From JAOUEA01 sp963821935 (GTDB taxonomy: Bacteria > Actinomycetota > UBA4738 > HRBIN12): DNA of 64,000 nucleotides. The notes below the pieces were generated by a model, which was given only the letters and a program-made list of their open reading frames with translations, was not told where the DNA came from and did no database searches. Where the stretch lies: NCBI GenBank assembly GCA_963821935.1, contig CAWGFM010000005.1:1364001-1428000 (forward strand). The letters are read 5' to 3'. Positions 39,752 through 48,237 of the stretch are shown piece by piece. Numbering within the stretch: position 1 is the first letter of the stretch; every line of letters begins with the position of its first letter. The translations under genes and the position numbers were made by a program.

Positions 39752-41040
39752 GCCAACGGTCCAGCGCCTCGGGGGTCGAGATGCGGGCGACGCGGCTCGC
39801 GCCGGCCTTCGACCTGCTGGCGGCGTGCGGGGCAGTGAGCGACGGCGGGTTCCCGTTCCTGTTCGAGCGTGACGGTCGCGGAGTGGCTGCCGCTCCGGCC
39901 CGCACGGACACCATGTCGTGGTTCGCGTTGCGCGATGATCCGGCGGGGGCCGCCGACATCGTGGGGCGGCTCCGTGCGCTTGGCCATGCCAACGAGGTGT
40001 CGGCGGTCGCGGTCGGCGCGTTCCCGTTCGATGACCGGCCGGGCTTCCTGGCGGTGCCGTCCCAGCTCGTCGCGCGGACGGACTCGACGTCGAGTTGGCT
40101 CCTGGAGATCGTCGATGCCGATGCCGTCCCAGGACGGTTCCGGCCGATCCGCCGGGTCGCGGGATCACCGAGCGATCCGTTCGATCCGGATTCGGCGGTG
40201 CCGGAGCCGTCGGAGCAGGGCTACGCGCGCGCCGTGGCGACGTCGGTGGAGCGGATCCGTCGTGGATCGATGGACAAGGTCGTCCTCGCACGCACCATGC
40301 ACGTGCACCCCGGCAGGACGCTGGACCCCGTCCGGCTCGCACACCGGCTGCGAGCGGTCGATCCGCACGCCTACACCTTCATCACGCCGGTCGGGCCATC
40401 GGTGCCGGGACCGGATGGCCGCTCGTCGTTGCTGGTGGGTGCGTCGCCGGAGCTCCTGGTGTCGCGTCACGGGCGAACGGTGCGTTCGACGCCGCTGGCC
40501 GGGTCGGCCCCACGCGCGGGCGACCCGGAGGAGGACCGAGCCAACGCCGAGGCACTGTTCGCTTCGTCGAAGAACCGCCAGGAGCATGCCATCGTGGTGG
40601 ACGCGATCGCCGAGACCCTGGGGCCGCGATGTGACGGCCTCGCCTGGGACCCCGAGCCCGTGCTCTTCGAGACCGCGAACGTGTGGCACCTCGCCACACG
40701 GTTCGAGGGAGCGCTCCGAGACCCGGCTCCGAACGTCGTCGAGTTGGTGGCGGCGCTGCACCCGACGCCGGCGGTATGCGGAACCCCAGACGATGTCGCT
40801 GCCGCGACGATCGCGGAGCTAGAGCCCTTCGATCGTGGCGGGTATGCGGGACCGGTGGGCTGGGTGGACGCCGAGGGCGACGGTGAATGGGCGATCGCGT
40901 TGCGGTGCGCAGAGCTCGAGGGCGACCGAGCCACGTTGTTCGCGGGTGCCGGGATCGTGCGGGATTCCGATCCGCTCGGCGAGGTCGACGAGACCGACCG
41001 GAAGTTCCGGGCCTTCCTGGATTCCTTACGCTGGGGCTGA
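39748..41040 (+). CDS. menF: Isochorismate synthase
   Basis: 430 residues of the chorismate-binding family. SSLLVGASPELLVSRHGRTV, PLAGSAPRAGD, HPTPAVCGTP and AGAGIVRDSDPLGEVDET match. Converts chorismate to isochorismate, first committed step of menaquinone synthesis. GTG start inside the menG stop. Reading upstream in the same frame continues through menG but is a shadow. Confidence 0.9.
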   Translation: MSQRSSASGVEMRATRLAPAFDLLAACGAVSDGGFPFLFERDGRGVAAAPARTDTMSWFALRDDPAGAADIVGRLRALGHANEVSAVAVGAFPFDDRPGFLAVPSQLVARTDSTSSWLLEIVDADAVPGRFRPIRRVAGSPSDPFDPDSAVPEPSEQGYARAVATSVERIRRGSMDKVVLARTMHVHPGRTLDPVRLAHRLRAVDPHAYTFITPVGPSVPGPDGRSSLLVGASPELLVSRHGRTVRSTPLAGSAPRAGDPEEDRANAEALFASSKNRQEHAIVVDAIAETLGPRCDGLAWDPEPVLFETANVWHLATRFEGALRDPAPNVVELVAALHPTPAVCGTPDDVAAATIAELEPFDRGGYAGPVGWVDAEGDGEWAIALRCAELEGDRATLFAGAGIVRDSDPLGEVDETDRKFRAFLDSLRWG

Positions 41041-41068
41041 CCGGCGGCGGGGTTCGTTCGCCTGCGGG

Positions 41069-41236
41069 CTAGCTGCGCAGCTCTCGCTCGGCGCGGGCCA
41101 GGTGCTGGATGCCGATGCGCACGGCCTCGTCCTCAGGGTGGTCCGTGAGCCACGTGCGCGCGTCGCACATGGCGTTGGAGATGTCATGAGGGGTCGAAGC
41201 CCTCGTGATCTTGTCGATGACGATCGTTCGTTCCAT
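41069..41236 (-). CDS. Small hypothetical protein
   Basis: 55 residues (MERTIVIDKITRA; ARTWLTDHPEDEAVRIGIQH). Lies between the convergent menF and menD genes on the menD strand. Helical, mixed charge, no signal. A TACAC-CCAT-GTGTA inverted repeat spans its start. Unrecognised; possibly a small regulator. Confidence 0.5.
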   Translation of the reverse strand: MERTIVIDKITRASTPHDISNAMCDARTWLTDHPEDEAVRIGIQHLARAERELRS

Positions 41237-41385
41237 ACACCCATGTGTACCCGCTGATGGCGCCCTCGGATGCGTCCATGGGGTGTGCTTCACACGGTCG
41301 TCACATGCAGGTCAACGTTCCGTCGCATCGCGGCCCTTCGGATGCACCCATCGGTCCCAAGCGCCATCGCCGCCGCGTCGGGCGC

Positions 41386-43158
41386 TCAGCCGGTCAGTGC
41401 GTCAGCGATCGCATCGCGCAGATCGATCCGCAGCCGTGACGCCAGGAGTGGGTCCACGATGACCTCGACGACTCGTAGTCCGCCCGCGCCGGCCGCATCG
41501 TCCAGGGCGGGCACGAGCGAGGCGGCCCGATCGACGCGGGCATGGCCCACGCCGGCGGCGGTACAGAGGCTCGAGAGGTCGAGGCCGTGCGGTGTCACGA
41601 AGAGGTCGCGGTGCTCGGGCAGCTCCCGCTGGGGGAGCGACGAGAAGACTTCCCCGCCACCGTTGCGCACGACCACGATCACCAGGTCGGCGCCGTCACG
41701 ACCTGCCCACAGCAGAGCTCCGGAGTCATAGAGGAACGACAGATCGCCAAGCAGGGCCACGGTGGACCCCCGCGCGCCCTCGGTGGGGTCCTCACGCGGA
41801 TCCGCCGTGGCGATCCCCAGCGCGGTGGATACGAGCCCGTCGATGCCGCTCGCGCCTCGGTTCGCCAGGACCCGGACGCCCGTCCGCGGTTCCATGGTCA
41901 GATCCAGATCGCGGACCGGCGTGGAGTTGCCCACGAACAACGTGCCGTGCTCAGGGATCCACGCAGCAACGTCGCGAGCGATGCGGGGTTCGAACGGCCG
42001 ATCGAAATCGTCGAGGAACCTGTCGAGCGCCGCGCGAGCGAGGAGGTCGGCCTCGCGCCAGTCATCGGTCCAGCCGACGGGGGCCGGCTGCAACCGGTGG
42101 CCCGTCAAAGCGTGTCGGAGCGCATCGGCGTCGACCGCGAGACGCCACGCGGCGTTGCGCTCAGGATCTGAGTCGGGGTGGAGTCGATCGGCGACGATCA
42201 GTCGCTCGGGACCGGCGACGAAGGATTGCGTGGCGCGGGTGGTCGGCGTCGCGCCCACCTGGATCACGACCTCGGGCCGGTGCCGCTCGATCCACCCTGC
42301 GTCACCGAGCAGAGCCTGGCCGGCGGCCAGTGACAACTGTGGTTGCCGTGCTCCTCCCGCGATCGGTTCGGCGACGATCGGCCATCCGAGGGTCTGCGCC
42401 CAGTAGGACGCGTCGCCGGCCAGATCGCCCTCCCAGTCGCCCATGACGACCGCTCCGCGTGCGCCGGAGACCATGTCGTCGAGCCGGTCGCCTTCCTCGG
42501 CCGTCAGCTCCGCAGCGGGGCGATCCGGCGCAAGAGCCTGCCGGTCACCAGGCCATGTCGCCGGGGGGCTCACGCCATGCGCGGGCGGGGGCAGCGCGAC
42601 ATCGGGCGTCGGGCTCAGTGGCTCGTCGAAGGGGCAGTTCACGTGCACCGGCCCGGTGGGATCGGTTCGGCTCGCTTCCAGTGCTTGTCGCGCCGACTGA
42701 CCCCACCACGCTTCCTGACCCGGCGTTTCCGGCACCGGAAGGTCGAGGCACTCGCGCACGTAGCCGCCGTATAACCCCACCTGGTCGATCGTCTGGTTGG
42801 CGCCCGTGCCTCGCAGCCGCGGCGGGCGATCGGCCGTGAGCGCCAGCAGCGGCATGCGCGACCTCGACGCCTCAACCAGGGCCGGCAGGAACTCCGCCGC
42901 CGCCGTGCCGCTGGTGCACGCGATGATCACGGGCCGCCTCGAGGCCTTCGCCAGCCCCAGTGCGAAGAATGCCGACGATCGTTCGTCCAGATGCATGTGG
43001 AGCCGCACGCCGGGATGCCGTGCCAGGGCCAGCGCGATCGGTGTCGAACGGGAACCGGGCGAGAGGCACGCCTCGCCGACGCCGCCCTGCACCAGCTCGT
43101 CCACCAACGCCCACGCGCACGCGAGCGAGAGGTCGCCGAGATGCACCGTGTCAGCCAC
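41386..43158 (-). CDS. menD: SEPHCHC synthase (MenD)
   Basis: 590 residues; thiamine diphosphate enzyme joining isochorismate and 2-oxoglutarate. CLSPGSRSTP near the start, conserved Glu59 in HLDERSSAFF, and the ThDP/Mg motif GDLSFLYDSGAL..RNGGG near the end. GTG start overlaps menA stop by 8 bases; last gene of menB-menA-menD. Confidence 0.94.
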   Translation of the reverse strand: MADTVHLGDLSLACAWALVDELVQGGVGEACLSPGSRSTPIALALARHPGVRLHMHLDERSSAFFALGLAKASRRPVIIACTSGTAAAEFLPALVEASRSRMPLLALTADRPPRLRGTGANQTIDQVGLYGGYVRECLDLPVPETPGQEAWWGQSARQALEASRTDPTGPVHVNCPFDEPLSPTPDVALPPPAHGVSPPATWPGDRQALAPDRPAAELTAEEGDRLDDMVSGARGAVVMGDWEGDLAGDASYWAQTLGWPIVAEPIAGGARQPQLSLAAGQALLGDAGWIERHRPEVVIQVGATPTTRATQSFVAGPERLIVADRLHPDSDPERNAAWRLAVDADALRHALTGHRLQPAPVGWTDDWREADLLARAALDRFLDDFDRPFEPRIARDVAAWIPEHGTLFVGNSTPVRDLDLTMEPRTGVRVLANRGASGIDGLVSTALGIATADPREDPTEGARGSTVALLGDLSFLYDSGALLWAGRDGADLVIVVVRNGGGEVFSSLPQRELPEHRDLFVTPHGLDLSSLCTAAGVGHARVDRAASLVPALDDAAGAGGLRVVEVIVDPLLASRLRIDLRDAIADALTG

Positions 43159-44137
43159 CGGGCGCGCGATCCACCGATGACAGCAGGGGCGCGCCGGTCG
43201 CGAGCAGCAATCCGAGCGCCGTCGCCAGCCCGCACGCCGCGTGGACGACGGCGGTGCCGGTCAGGACGGGGATCAGGGCGCGGCCGGTGGCGGTTCCCAC
43301 CAGCTCCATGGGCCTGATCGCCGGAACCCACGCCACGAGACCGATCAACGCCCACTGGGGGAGGCCGCTGCCGTCGTAGGCGATCTCGGCGAACACGCCC
43401 GCCACGATGGTTGCGAATGCCATCACCACACACGCCCGGTAGAGGACGCGTGTGCGGTGATCGCCCAGGCGAACGGCGAGCGTCCGCTTGCCGGTCGCCG
43501 CGTCCGTCGGGATGTCGCGCAGGTTGTTGGCAACCAGGATCGCGACCGCCAGGAATCCCATGACCACCCCGCACCACCACGAGGCCGCCGTCACCGTCTC
43601 CACCATCACGAACGTGGTGCCACAGGTCGCCATCAGCCCGAAGAACACGAACACCATGACCTCGCCAAGGCCCAGTCCGGCGTACGGCTTGGGGCCGCCG
43701 CTGTAGAGCACAGCCGAGATCAGCGCGAGTGCTCCGACCGCCAGGATCAGCACCGGCGCGGTCGCCAGCGCCAGCGCCAGTCCGGCGACGGCGGCGGCTC
43801 CGATCCAGAGCAACGCCGCCGTGAGCACCGCGCGTGGGGAGGCCGTGCCCGCCTGGGTCAGGCGCGGTGGGCCGAGCCGCTCATGCGTATCCACGCCACG
43901 CACTCCGTCGAAGTAGTCGTTGGCGAAGTTGACGCCGATCTGCAGCCCGGCTCCCACCACCAGCGCGGCGCCGAACCGCCACCAGATGACCTCACCCGCC
44001 GCGGCGGTCCCCAACACCACGGGCACCATGCCCGCTCCCAAGGTGCGCGGGCGCGCCCCTCGCCACCAGTCGCCGGCCGACGCACGCCGTCGCGGTGGGG
44101 TGAGGGCGGGCGGGTCAGGCGCGGAGCGCGCGCTCAC
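43151..44137 (-). CDS. menA: 1,4-dihydroxy-2-naphthoate polyprenyltransferase
   Basis: 328 residues, about nine membrane helices. UbiA-family prenyl-binding motifs NFANDYFDGVRG and NLRDIPTDAATGKRT. Attaches the isoprenoid tail. GTG start overlaps menB stop (GTGA). Long upstream reading is rejected. Confidence 0.92.
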   Translation of the reverse strand: MSARSAPDPPALTPPRRRASAGDWWRGARPRTLGAGMVPVVLGTAAAGEVIWWRFGAALVVGAGLQIGVNFANDYFDGVRGVDTHERLGPPRLTQAGTASPRAVLTAALLWIGAAAVAGLALALATAPVLILAVGALALISAVLYSGGPKPYAGLGLGEVMVFVFFGLMATCGTTFVMVETVTAASWWCGVVMGFLAVAILVANNLRDIPTDAATGKRTLAVRLGDHRTRVLYRACVVMAFATIVAGVFAEIAYDGSGLPQWALIGLVAWVPAIRPMELVGTATGRALIPVLTGTAVVHAACGLATALGLLLATGAPLLSSVDRAPGG

Positions 44138-44994
44138 GGGCGCTTCGGGAACCGGGAGAAGTCGGGCGCTCGCTTCTGCACGTACGCGTCGCGGCCCTCC
44201 TGGGCTTCCTCGCTCATGTAGTACAGGAGCGTGGCGTCGCCTGCGAGCTGCTGCACCCCGGTCAGGCCATCGGTCCCCGCATTGGAACCGGCTTTCAGCA
44301 GGCGCAGCGCCATCGGCGACATCGCCAGCATCTCCCGGCACCATGACACGGTCTCGCGCTCGAGGTCCTCGAGGGGAACGACGGCGTTGACCAGGCCCCA
44401 GCGCAGCGCCGTTTCGGCGTCGTACTGGCGGCACAGGAACCAGACCTCTTTGGCGCGCTTCTCGCCGATCTGTCGCGCCAGCAGGTTGATGCCGTATCCG
44501 CCATCGAACGAGCCCACGCGTGGGCCGGTCTGGCCGAACCGCGCGTTGTCGGCCGCGATCGAAAGGTCGCAGCACAGGTGCAGCACGTGGCCGCCGCCGA
44601 TCGCGAAGCCGGCCACCATGGCCACGACCGGTTTGGGCAGCCGGCGGATCTGCACCTGCAGATCGAGCACGTTGAGCCTGCCTACGCCGTGGTCATCGAC
44701 GTACCCGTCGTCACCGCGGATCGACTGGTCGCCTCCGCTGCTGAACGCCAGGGGGCCCTCGCCGGTCAGGACCACCACACCGATGTCGGGGTCCTCGCGC
44801 GCCACCTCGAACGCCGTGATGAGCTCCCGGGTGGTCCGGGGCCGGAAGGCGTTCCGCACGTCCGGGCGGTCGATCGTGATCTTCGCGATGCCCTCGGCGG
44901 TTTCGTAGCGGACGTCGGTGAACGTGGTGGTCGGGCCATCGGCGAGTGGGAGCCATGCGGCTGCGGAGGCGACGACGCGAGTGGTGTCATCCAT
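44134..44994 (-). CDS. menB: Naphthoate synthase (DHNA-CoA synthase)
   Basis: 286 residues of the crotonase family. SSGGDQSIRG and VGSFDGGYGI are MenB hallmarks; oxyanion-hole region AGFAIGGGHVLH. Start ATG 44994 taken; GTG 45006 four codons earlier is possible. Upstream of menA in the same operon and divergent from the endonuclease-fold gene. Confidence 0.93.
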   Translation of the reverse strand: MDDTTRVVASAAAWLPLADGPTTTFTDVRYETAEGIAKITIDRPDVRNAFRPRTTRELITAFEVAREDPDIGVVVLTGEGPLAFSSGGDQSIRGDDGYVDDHGVGRLNVLDLQVQIRRLPKPVVAMVAGFAIGGGHVLHLCCDLSIAADNARFGQTGPRVGSFDGGYGINLLARQIGEKRAKEVWFLCRQYDAETALRWGLVNAVVPLEDLERETVSWCREMLAMSPMALRLLKAGSNAGTDGLTGVQQLAGDATLLYYMSEEAQEGRDAYVQKRAPDFSRFPKRP

Positions 44995-45111
44995 ATGAGT
45001 GATCACTCCGAGAGCATGGACTCGAACGGTTCCTTCCTAGCCTACCGAACCCCGACCCGTGGTCGCCGTGGTGGCTTCCGCAGCACGGAATCCGCGTGCT
45101 AGCGTCCGCCC

Positions 45112-46653
45112 ATGCGACGACCGTTCGGCCCGGGCCGTGCCAGGCTCATACCGTTGCTGCTGCTGGTCGCGCTGGCAGGTCTCATGCAGCCCACCGCGGC
45201 CGGTGGATCGAACGCGGTCCTGCGGGGGGTCGTCGCTCCGATCCGGCTGAAGGTGATGACCTTCAACATCGAATACGGCGGCACCGTGATCGACTTCGAT
45301 GCCATCGTCGAAGGAGCGATCGCATCCGACGCCGACGTCATCGCTTTGAACGAGGCCTACCGCCATGCCGGCCGGCTGGCCGAGCGTGCCGGTTACCCGT
45401 ATGCCAGTCCACGACTCGACGTGATCTCGCGGTACCCGCTGCTCGATCCCGCCGGCGCCGACGGTCGCTATCTGTTCGTGCAGATCGCGCCCGGGCAGGT
45501 GGTCGCGATCGCGAACGTGCACCTGGCCTCGGCGCCGTACTCGCCTCGACTCATCCTGGAGGGTTGGGGTCGCAAGCGGATCCTGCGGAACGAACGCGAG
45601 ACACGCATGCCGGAGATCCGGCCCGTCGTCAAGACGATGGCGCCCCTGGCGGCCGCCGGGATCCCGTCGTTCATCGTGGGTGACTTCAACGCTCCGTCGC
45701 ACCTGGACTGGACGCGGGAGACGGTGGGACTGCTGCCGCAGATGCGGTTCCCGGTGCGATGGCCGGTGAGCATGCTGCTGGCCGATCGTGGCTTCGACGA
45801 TACGTATCGCGCCGCCCACCCCGACCCGCTGGCGCGCTTGGGCACGACCTGGCCGGCCGGGCGACCGCGATCCGCCACCAGTTGGAACCCGCCTCCGGAC
45901 GCGCCGCACGACCGCATCGATCAGGTCTGGGTCGCCGGCGCCGCGACCACCGTGCGCAGCCAGATCGTCGGTGAGCGCGGCGGACGACACGTCGCGATCG
46001 AGGTCGCTCCGTGGGGCTCGGACCACCGAGGGGTCGTCTCCACGGTGGAGCTCACACCCGGCCCGTCGCCCGTGACGGTCTCGTTCGATCCGCGACTGAT
46101 CCGTCAGGGCCGCGACCTCACCGTGACCTACCACGCGCCCGGCGGTCCGGGCGAACGTGTCGTCATCGTGCCGTCGGGCGGTGATCCGGCCACCGACGCG
46201 ATCGACCAGATGCCCACCCCGGGCGGCCAGGACGTCGATGGTTCCGTGACGTTCGCGACGGGCGCCTGGCCACCGGGCGCCTACGACGTCGTGCTGTCCG
46301 ACGCCTCGGACGCCGTGCTGTCCCGAACCGGTTTCCTGCTCGAGCTCCCGGGAGCCACGCCCGAGGTGGACACCTCACGGCGGCGTTACCGCGAGGGGGC
46401 GCCGATCACGGTCTCCTGGTCGGGCGCGCCAGGGAACCGCTTCGATTGGATCGGCATCAATCGGCGCGGCGACGACCCTTCCGATGGTGGCTATCGCACC
46501 TACCTCTACACACGCTCTGCGGTCGCGGGTTCGGCGACGTTCGATCGGACCTCGTCGAAGCGGTGGCCCCTGCCACCGGGTCGCTACACCGCGTGGCTGA
46601 TGGTGGCCGATGTCTACCGCGCGATCGGAAGCGCGAACTTCGTCGTCACGTAG
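45112..46653 (+). CDS. Secreted endonuclease/exonuclease/phosphatase-fold protein with Ig-like tail
   Basis: 513 residues with signal peptide (LIPLLLLVALAGLMQPTAAG). EEP core: MTFNIEYGG, ALNEAY, IANVHLASAP, VGDFNAP and the catalytic His in GSDHRGVVSTV. C-terminal ~190 residues form one or two beta-sandwich modules (VSFDPRLIRQGRDLTVTYHA). Targets could be extracellular DNA or phosphodiesters. Embedded between men genes without obvious link. Confidence 0.85.
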   Translation: MRRPFGPGRARLIPLLLLVALAGLMQPTAAGGSNAVLRGVVAPIRLKVMTFNIEYGGTVIDFDAIVEGAIASDADVIALNEAYRHAGRLAERAGYPYASPRLDVISRYPLLDPAGADGRYLFVQIAPGQVVAIANVHLASAPYSPRLILEGWGRKRILRNERETRMPEIRPVVKTMAPLAAAGIPSFIVGDFNAPSHLDWTRETVGLLPQMRFPVRWPVSMLLADRGFDDTYRAAHPDPLARLGTTWPAGRPRSATSWNPPPDAPHDRIDQVWVAGAATTVRSQIVGERGGRHVAIEVAPWGSDHRGVVSTVELTPGPSPVTVSFDPRLIRQGRDLTVTYHAPGGPGERVVIVPSGGDPATDAIDQMPTPGGQDVDGSVTFATGAWPPGAYDVVLSDASDAVLSRTGFLLELPGATPEVDTSRRRYREGAPITVSWSGAPGNRFDWIGINRRGDDPSDGGYRTYLYTRSAVAGSATFDRTSSKRWPLPPGRYTAWLMVADVYRAIGSANFVVT

Positions 46654-46674
46654 GTCGCTCGATACGCTCGTGGC

Positions 46675-47880
46675 ATGAGCCCGGCGTTCGGCATGACCAT
46701 CGGTGAATTGCTCGCCGTCGACATGCCGCCCGGCCCCGCCTGGGTCGACGTGGTGCACCGATGCTGGTCCGAAGGTGTGGCGTTCCTGCCGCTGGACACC
46801 AGGTGGACACGATCGGAGCGGCGCCGCGTGATGGACATGGCCCAGCCGGCAGCGGTGCTGGATGCAACCGGTGAGATCACGGTGTTCGGTGGCGCCGGTG
46901 CGATCGACCCGGAGATCGCCGTGGTGATCGCCACGTCGGGAACCGCGGGTCTGCCCAAGCTCGCCGAGCTCCCCCGCCCGGCGGTGGCGGCCGCGGTGCG
47001 TGGATCGACCGAGGCGCTCGACGACGATCGGGGACCGCCCGGCGGATCGACGTGGATCGCCTGTCTCACCCCCGCGCACGTGGGTGGGCTGTTGGTGTTG
47101 TTGCGCGGAGAGCTCACCGGCGCCCCGGTCGTGGTCCACGAACGGTTCGAGCCTGCCGAGCTGATGCGATCGCTGACCGACCGAGCGCCGGCGGCGGTGT
47201 CGCTGGTGGCTGCGATGCTGTCAGGCTTGCTCGAGCTGGATGGGGCGCTCGACGGCTGCACCCTGCTGGTGGGCGGCGGGCCGGTGGACCCGTCCCTCGT
47301 GCTCGGCGCCCGTGAGCGAGGGGCGCGCGTCATCCTTACGTACGGCATGACAGAGACGTGCGGCGGCGTCGTCTACGACGGCCGGCCGTTCACGGGCACG
47401 CAGGTCCGGATCGCGACCGGGCCGGATCCGGCGATCGAGGTTCGCGGACCCACGCTCTTCTCCGGGTACCGGGGCGATCCGGGCGCCACGGGCGGTGGAT
47501 TCGACGTCCGGGGCTGGTTCCGGACCCGCGACCTGGGCGCGTTCGACGATGACGGGCGCCTCGTGGTGTTGGGGCGCGCGGACGAGGCCATCCGAACCGG
47601 AGGCGAGACGGTGTGGCCCGAGGAGGTCGAGGCCCTTGTGCGCGCCTGCCCCGGAGTCGCCGACGTTGCGGTCGCGGGCCGGCCCCATCCCACGTGGGGC
47701 CAGCAGGTGGTGGCCTACGTGGTGCCCACCGACCCCGCCGACCCGCCGAGCGGTGACCGGATCACATCGTGGGTGCGCGAACGGGCCGCGCCGTTCAAGA
47801 TGCCGCGTCGCACCGTGGTGATCGATGCCGTCCCCCGGGGTCCGTCGGGCTCCATCGTGCGTCGCGACCTGCCCCAGTGA
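46675..47880 (+). CDS. menE: o-Succinylbenzoate-CoA ligase
   Basis: 401 residues, short ANL-family adenylating enzyme. P-loop VVIATSGTAGLPKLAEL, LTYGMTETCGG, GWFRTRDLGAFDDDGRLVVL and the C-terminal Lys region PFKMPRRTVV. Its place beside men genes makes MenE the best call. menC and menH are not in the window. Confidence 0.85.
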   Translation: MSPAFGMTIGELLAVDMPPGPAWVDVVHRCWSEGVAFLPLDTRWTRSERRRVMDMAQPAAVLDATGEITVFGGAGAIDPEIAVVIATSGTAGLPKLAELPRPAVAAAVRGSTEALDDDRGPPGGSTWIACLTPAHVGGLLVLLRGELTGAPVVVHERFEPAELMRSLTDRAPAAVSLVAAMLSGLLELDGALDGCTLLVGGGPVDPSLVLGARERGARVILTYGMTETCGGVVYDGRPFTGTQVRIATGPDPAIEVRGPTLFSGYRGDPGATGGGFDVRGWFRTRDLGAFDDDGRLVVLGRADEAIRTGGETVWPEEVEALVRACPGVADVAVAGRPHPTWGQQVVAYVVPTDPADPPSGDRITSWVRERAAPFKMPRRTVVIDAVPRGPSGSIVRRDLPQ

Positions 47881-47892
47881 TCGTGTGCACGG

Positions 47893-47916
47893 GCGATCGT
47901 GCGTGCGAACGATCGC
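47893..47916. terminator. 8-bp hairpin after menE
   Basis: GCGATCGT-GCGTGCGA-ACGATCGC: perfect arms around an 8-base loop, 13 bases past the stop. No T run, so termination is only likely. The rest of 47917-48034 shows no gene. Confidence 0.45.
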
Positions 47917-48034
47917 GCGAGCAGGCGGTGAGGTAGCTCGTTCCACCGACGTCCGAACGACCGGCAGGGGGCCGAAGGTCTCGAATCACGCGCAGACGCT
48001 CGCGCCCGGGCCGAACAGGTGTCAGCATGCCCGC

Positions 48035-48217
48035 ATGGTGATGATCGATCCACGGATGATCCGAGTCGATGACGCACACGACCGAGAGGTGGAGGCGGCT
48101 CGGAGGCTGGAGGCGCTGACCACCGCCTTCCATTGGTGGCACCTGGAAGCTCGGATCGCCGGCGCACTCGCTCGGCAGGAGCCCACCGAGCCCAGCGCAT
48201 CCACCCGGGAGCGGTGA
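48035..48217 (+). CDS. Small hypothetical protein
   Basis: 60 residues (MVMIDPRMIRVDD; LTTAFHWWHLEARIAGAL). Amphipathic helix with aromatic cluster. Just upstream (20 bases) of the MFS-cNMP gene, same strand. Weak evidence: only length, codon use and position. Confidence 0.4.
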   Translation: MVMIDPRMIRVDDAHDREVEAARRLEALTTAFHWWHLEARIAGALARQEPTEPSASTRER

Positions 48218-48237
48218 ACGAGCCCTAGCATCCCGGG

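Noticed and set aside
44997..45009. AGTGATCACT palindrome before menB
   Set aside because: Ten bases only and overlaps possible start codons; not distinctive enough.
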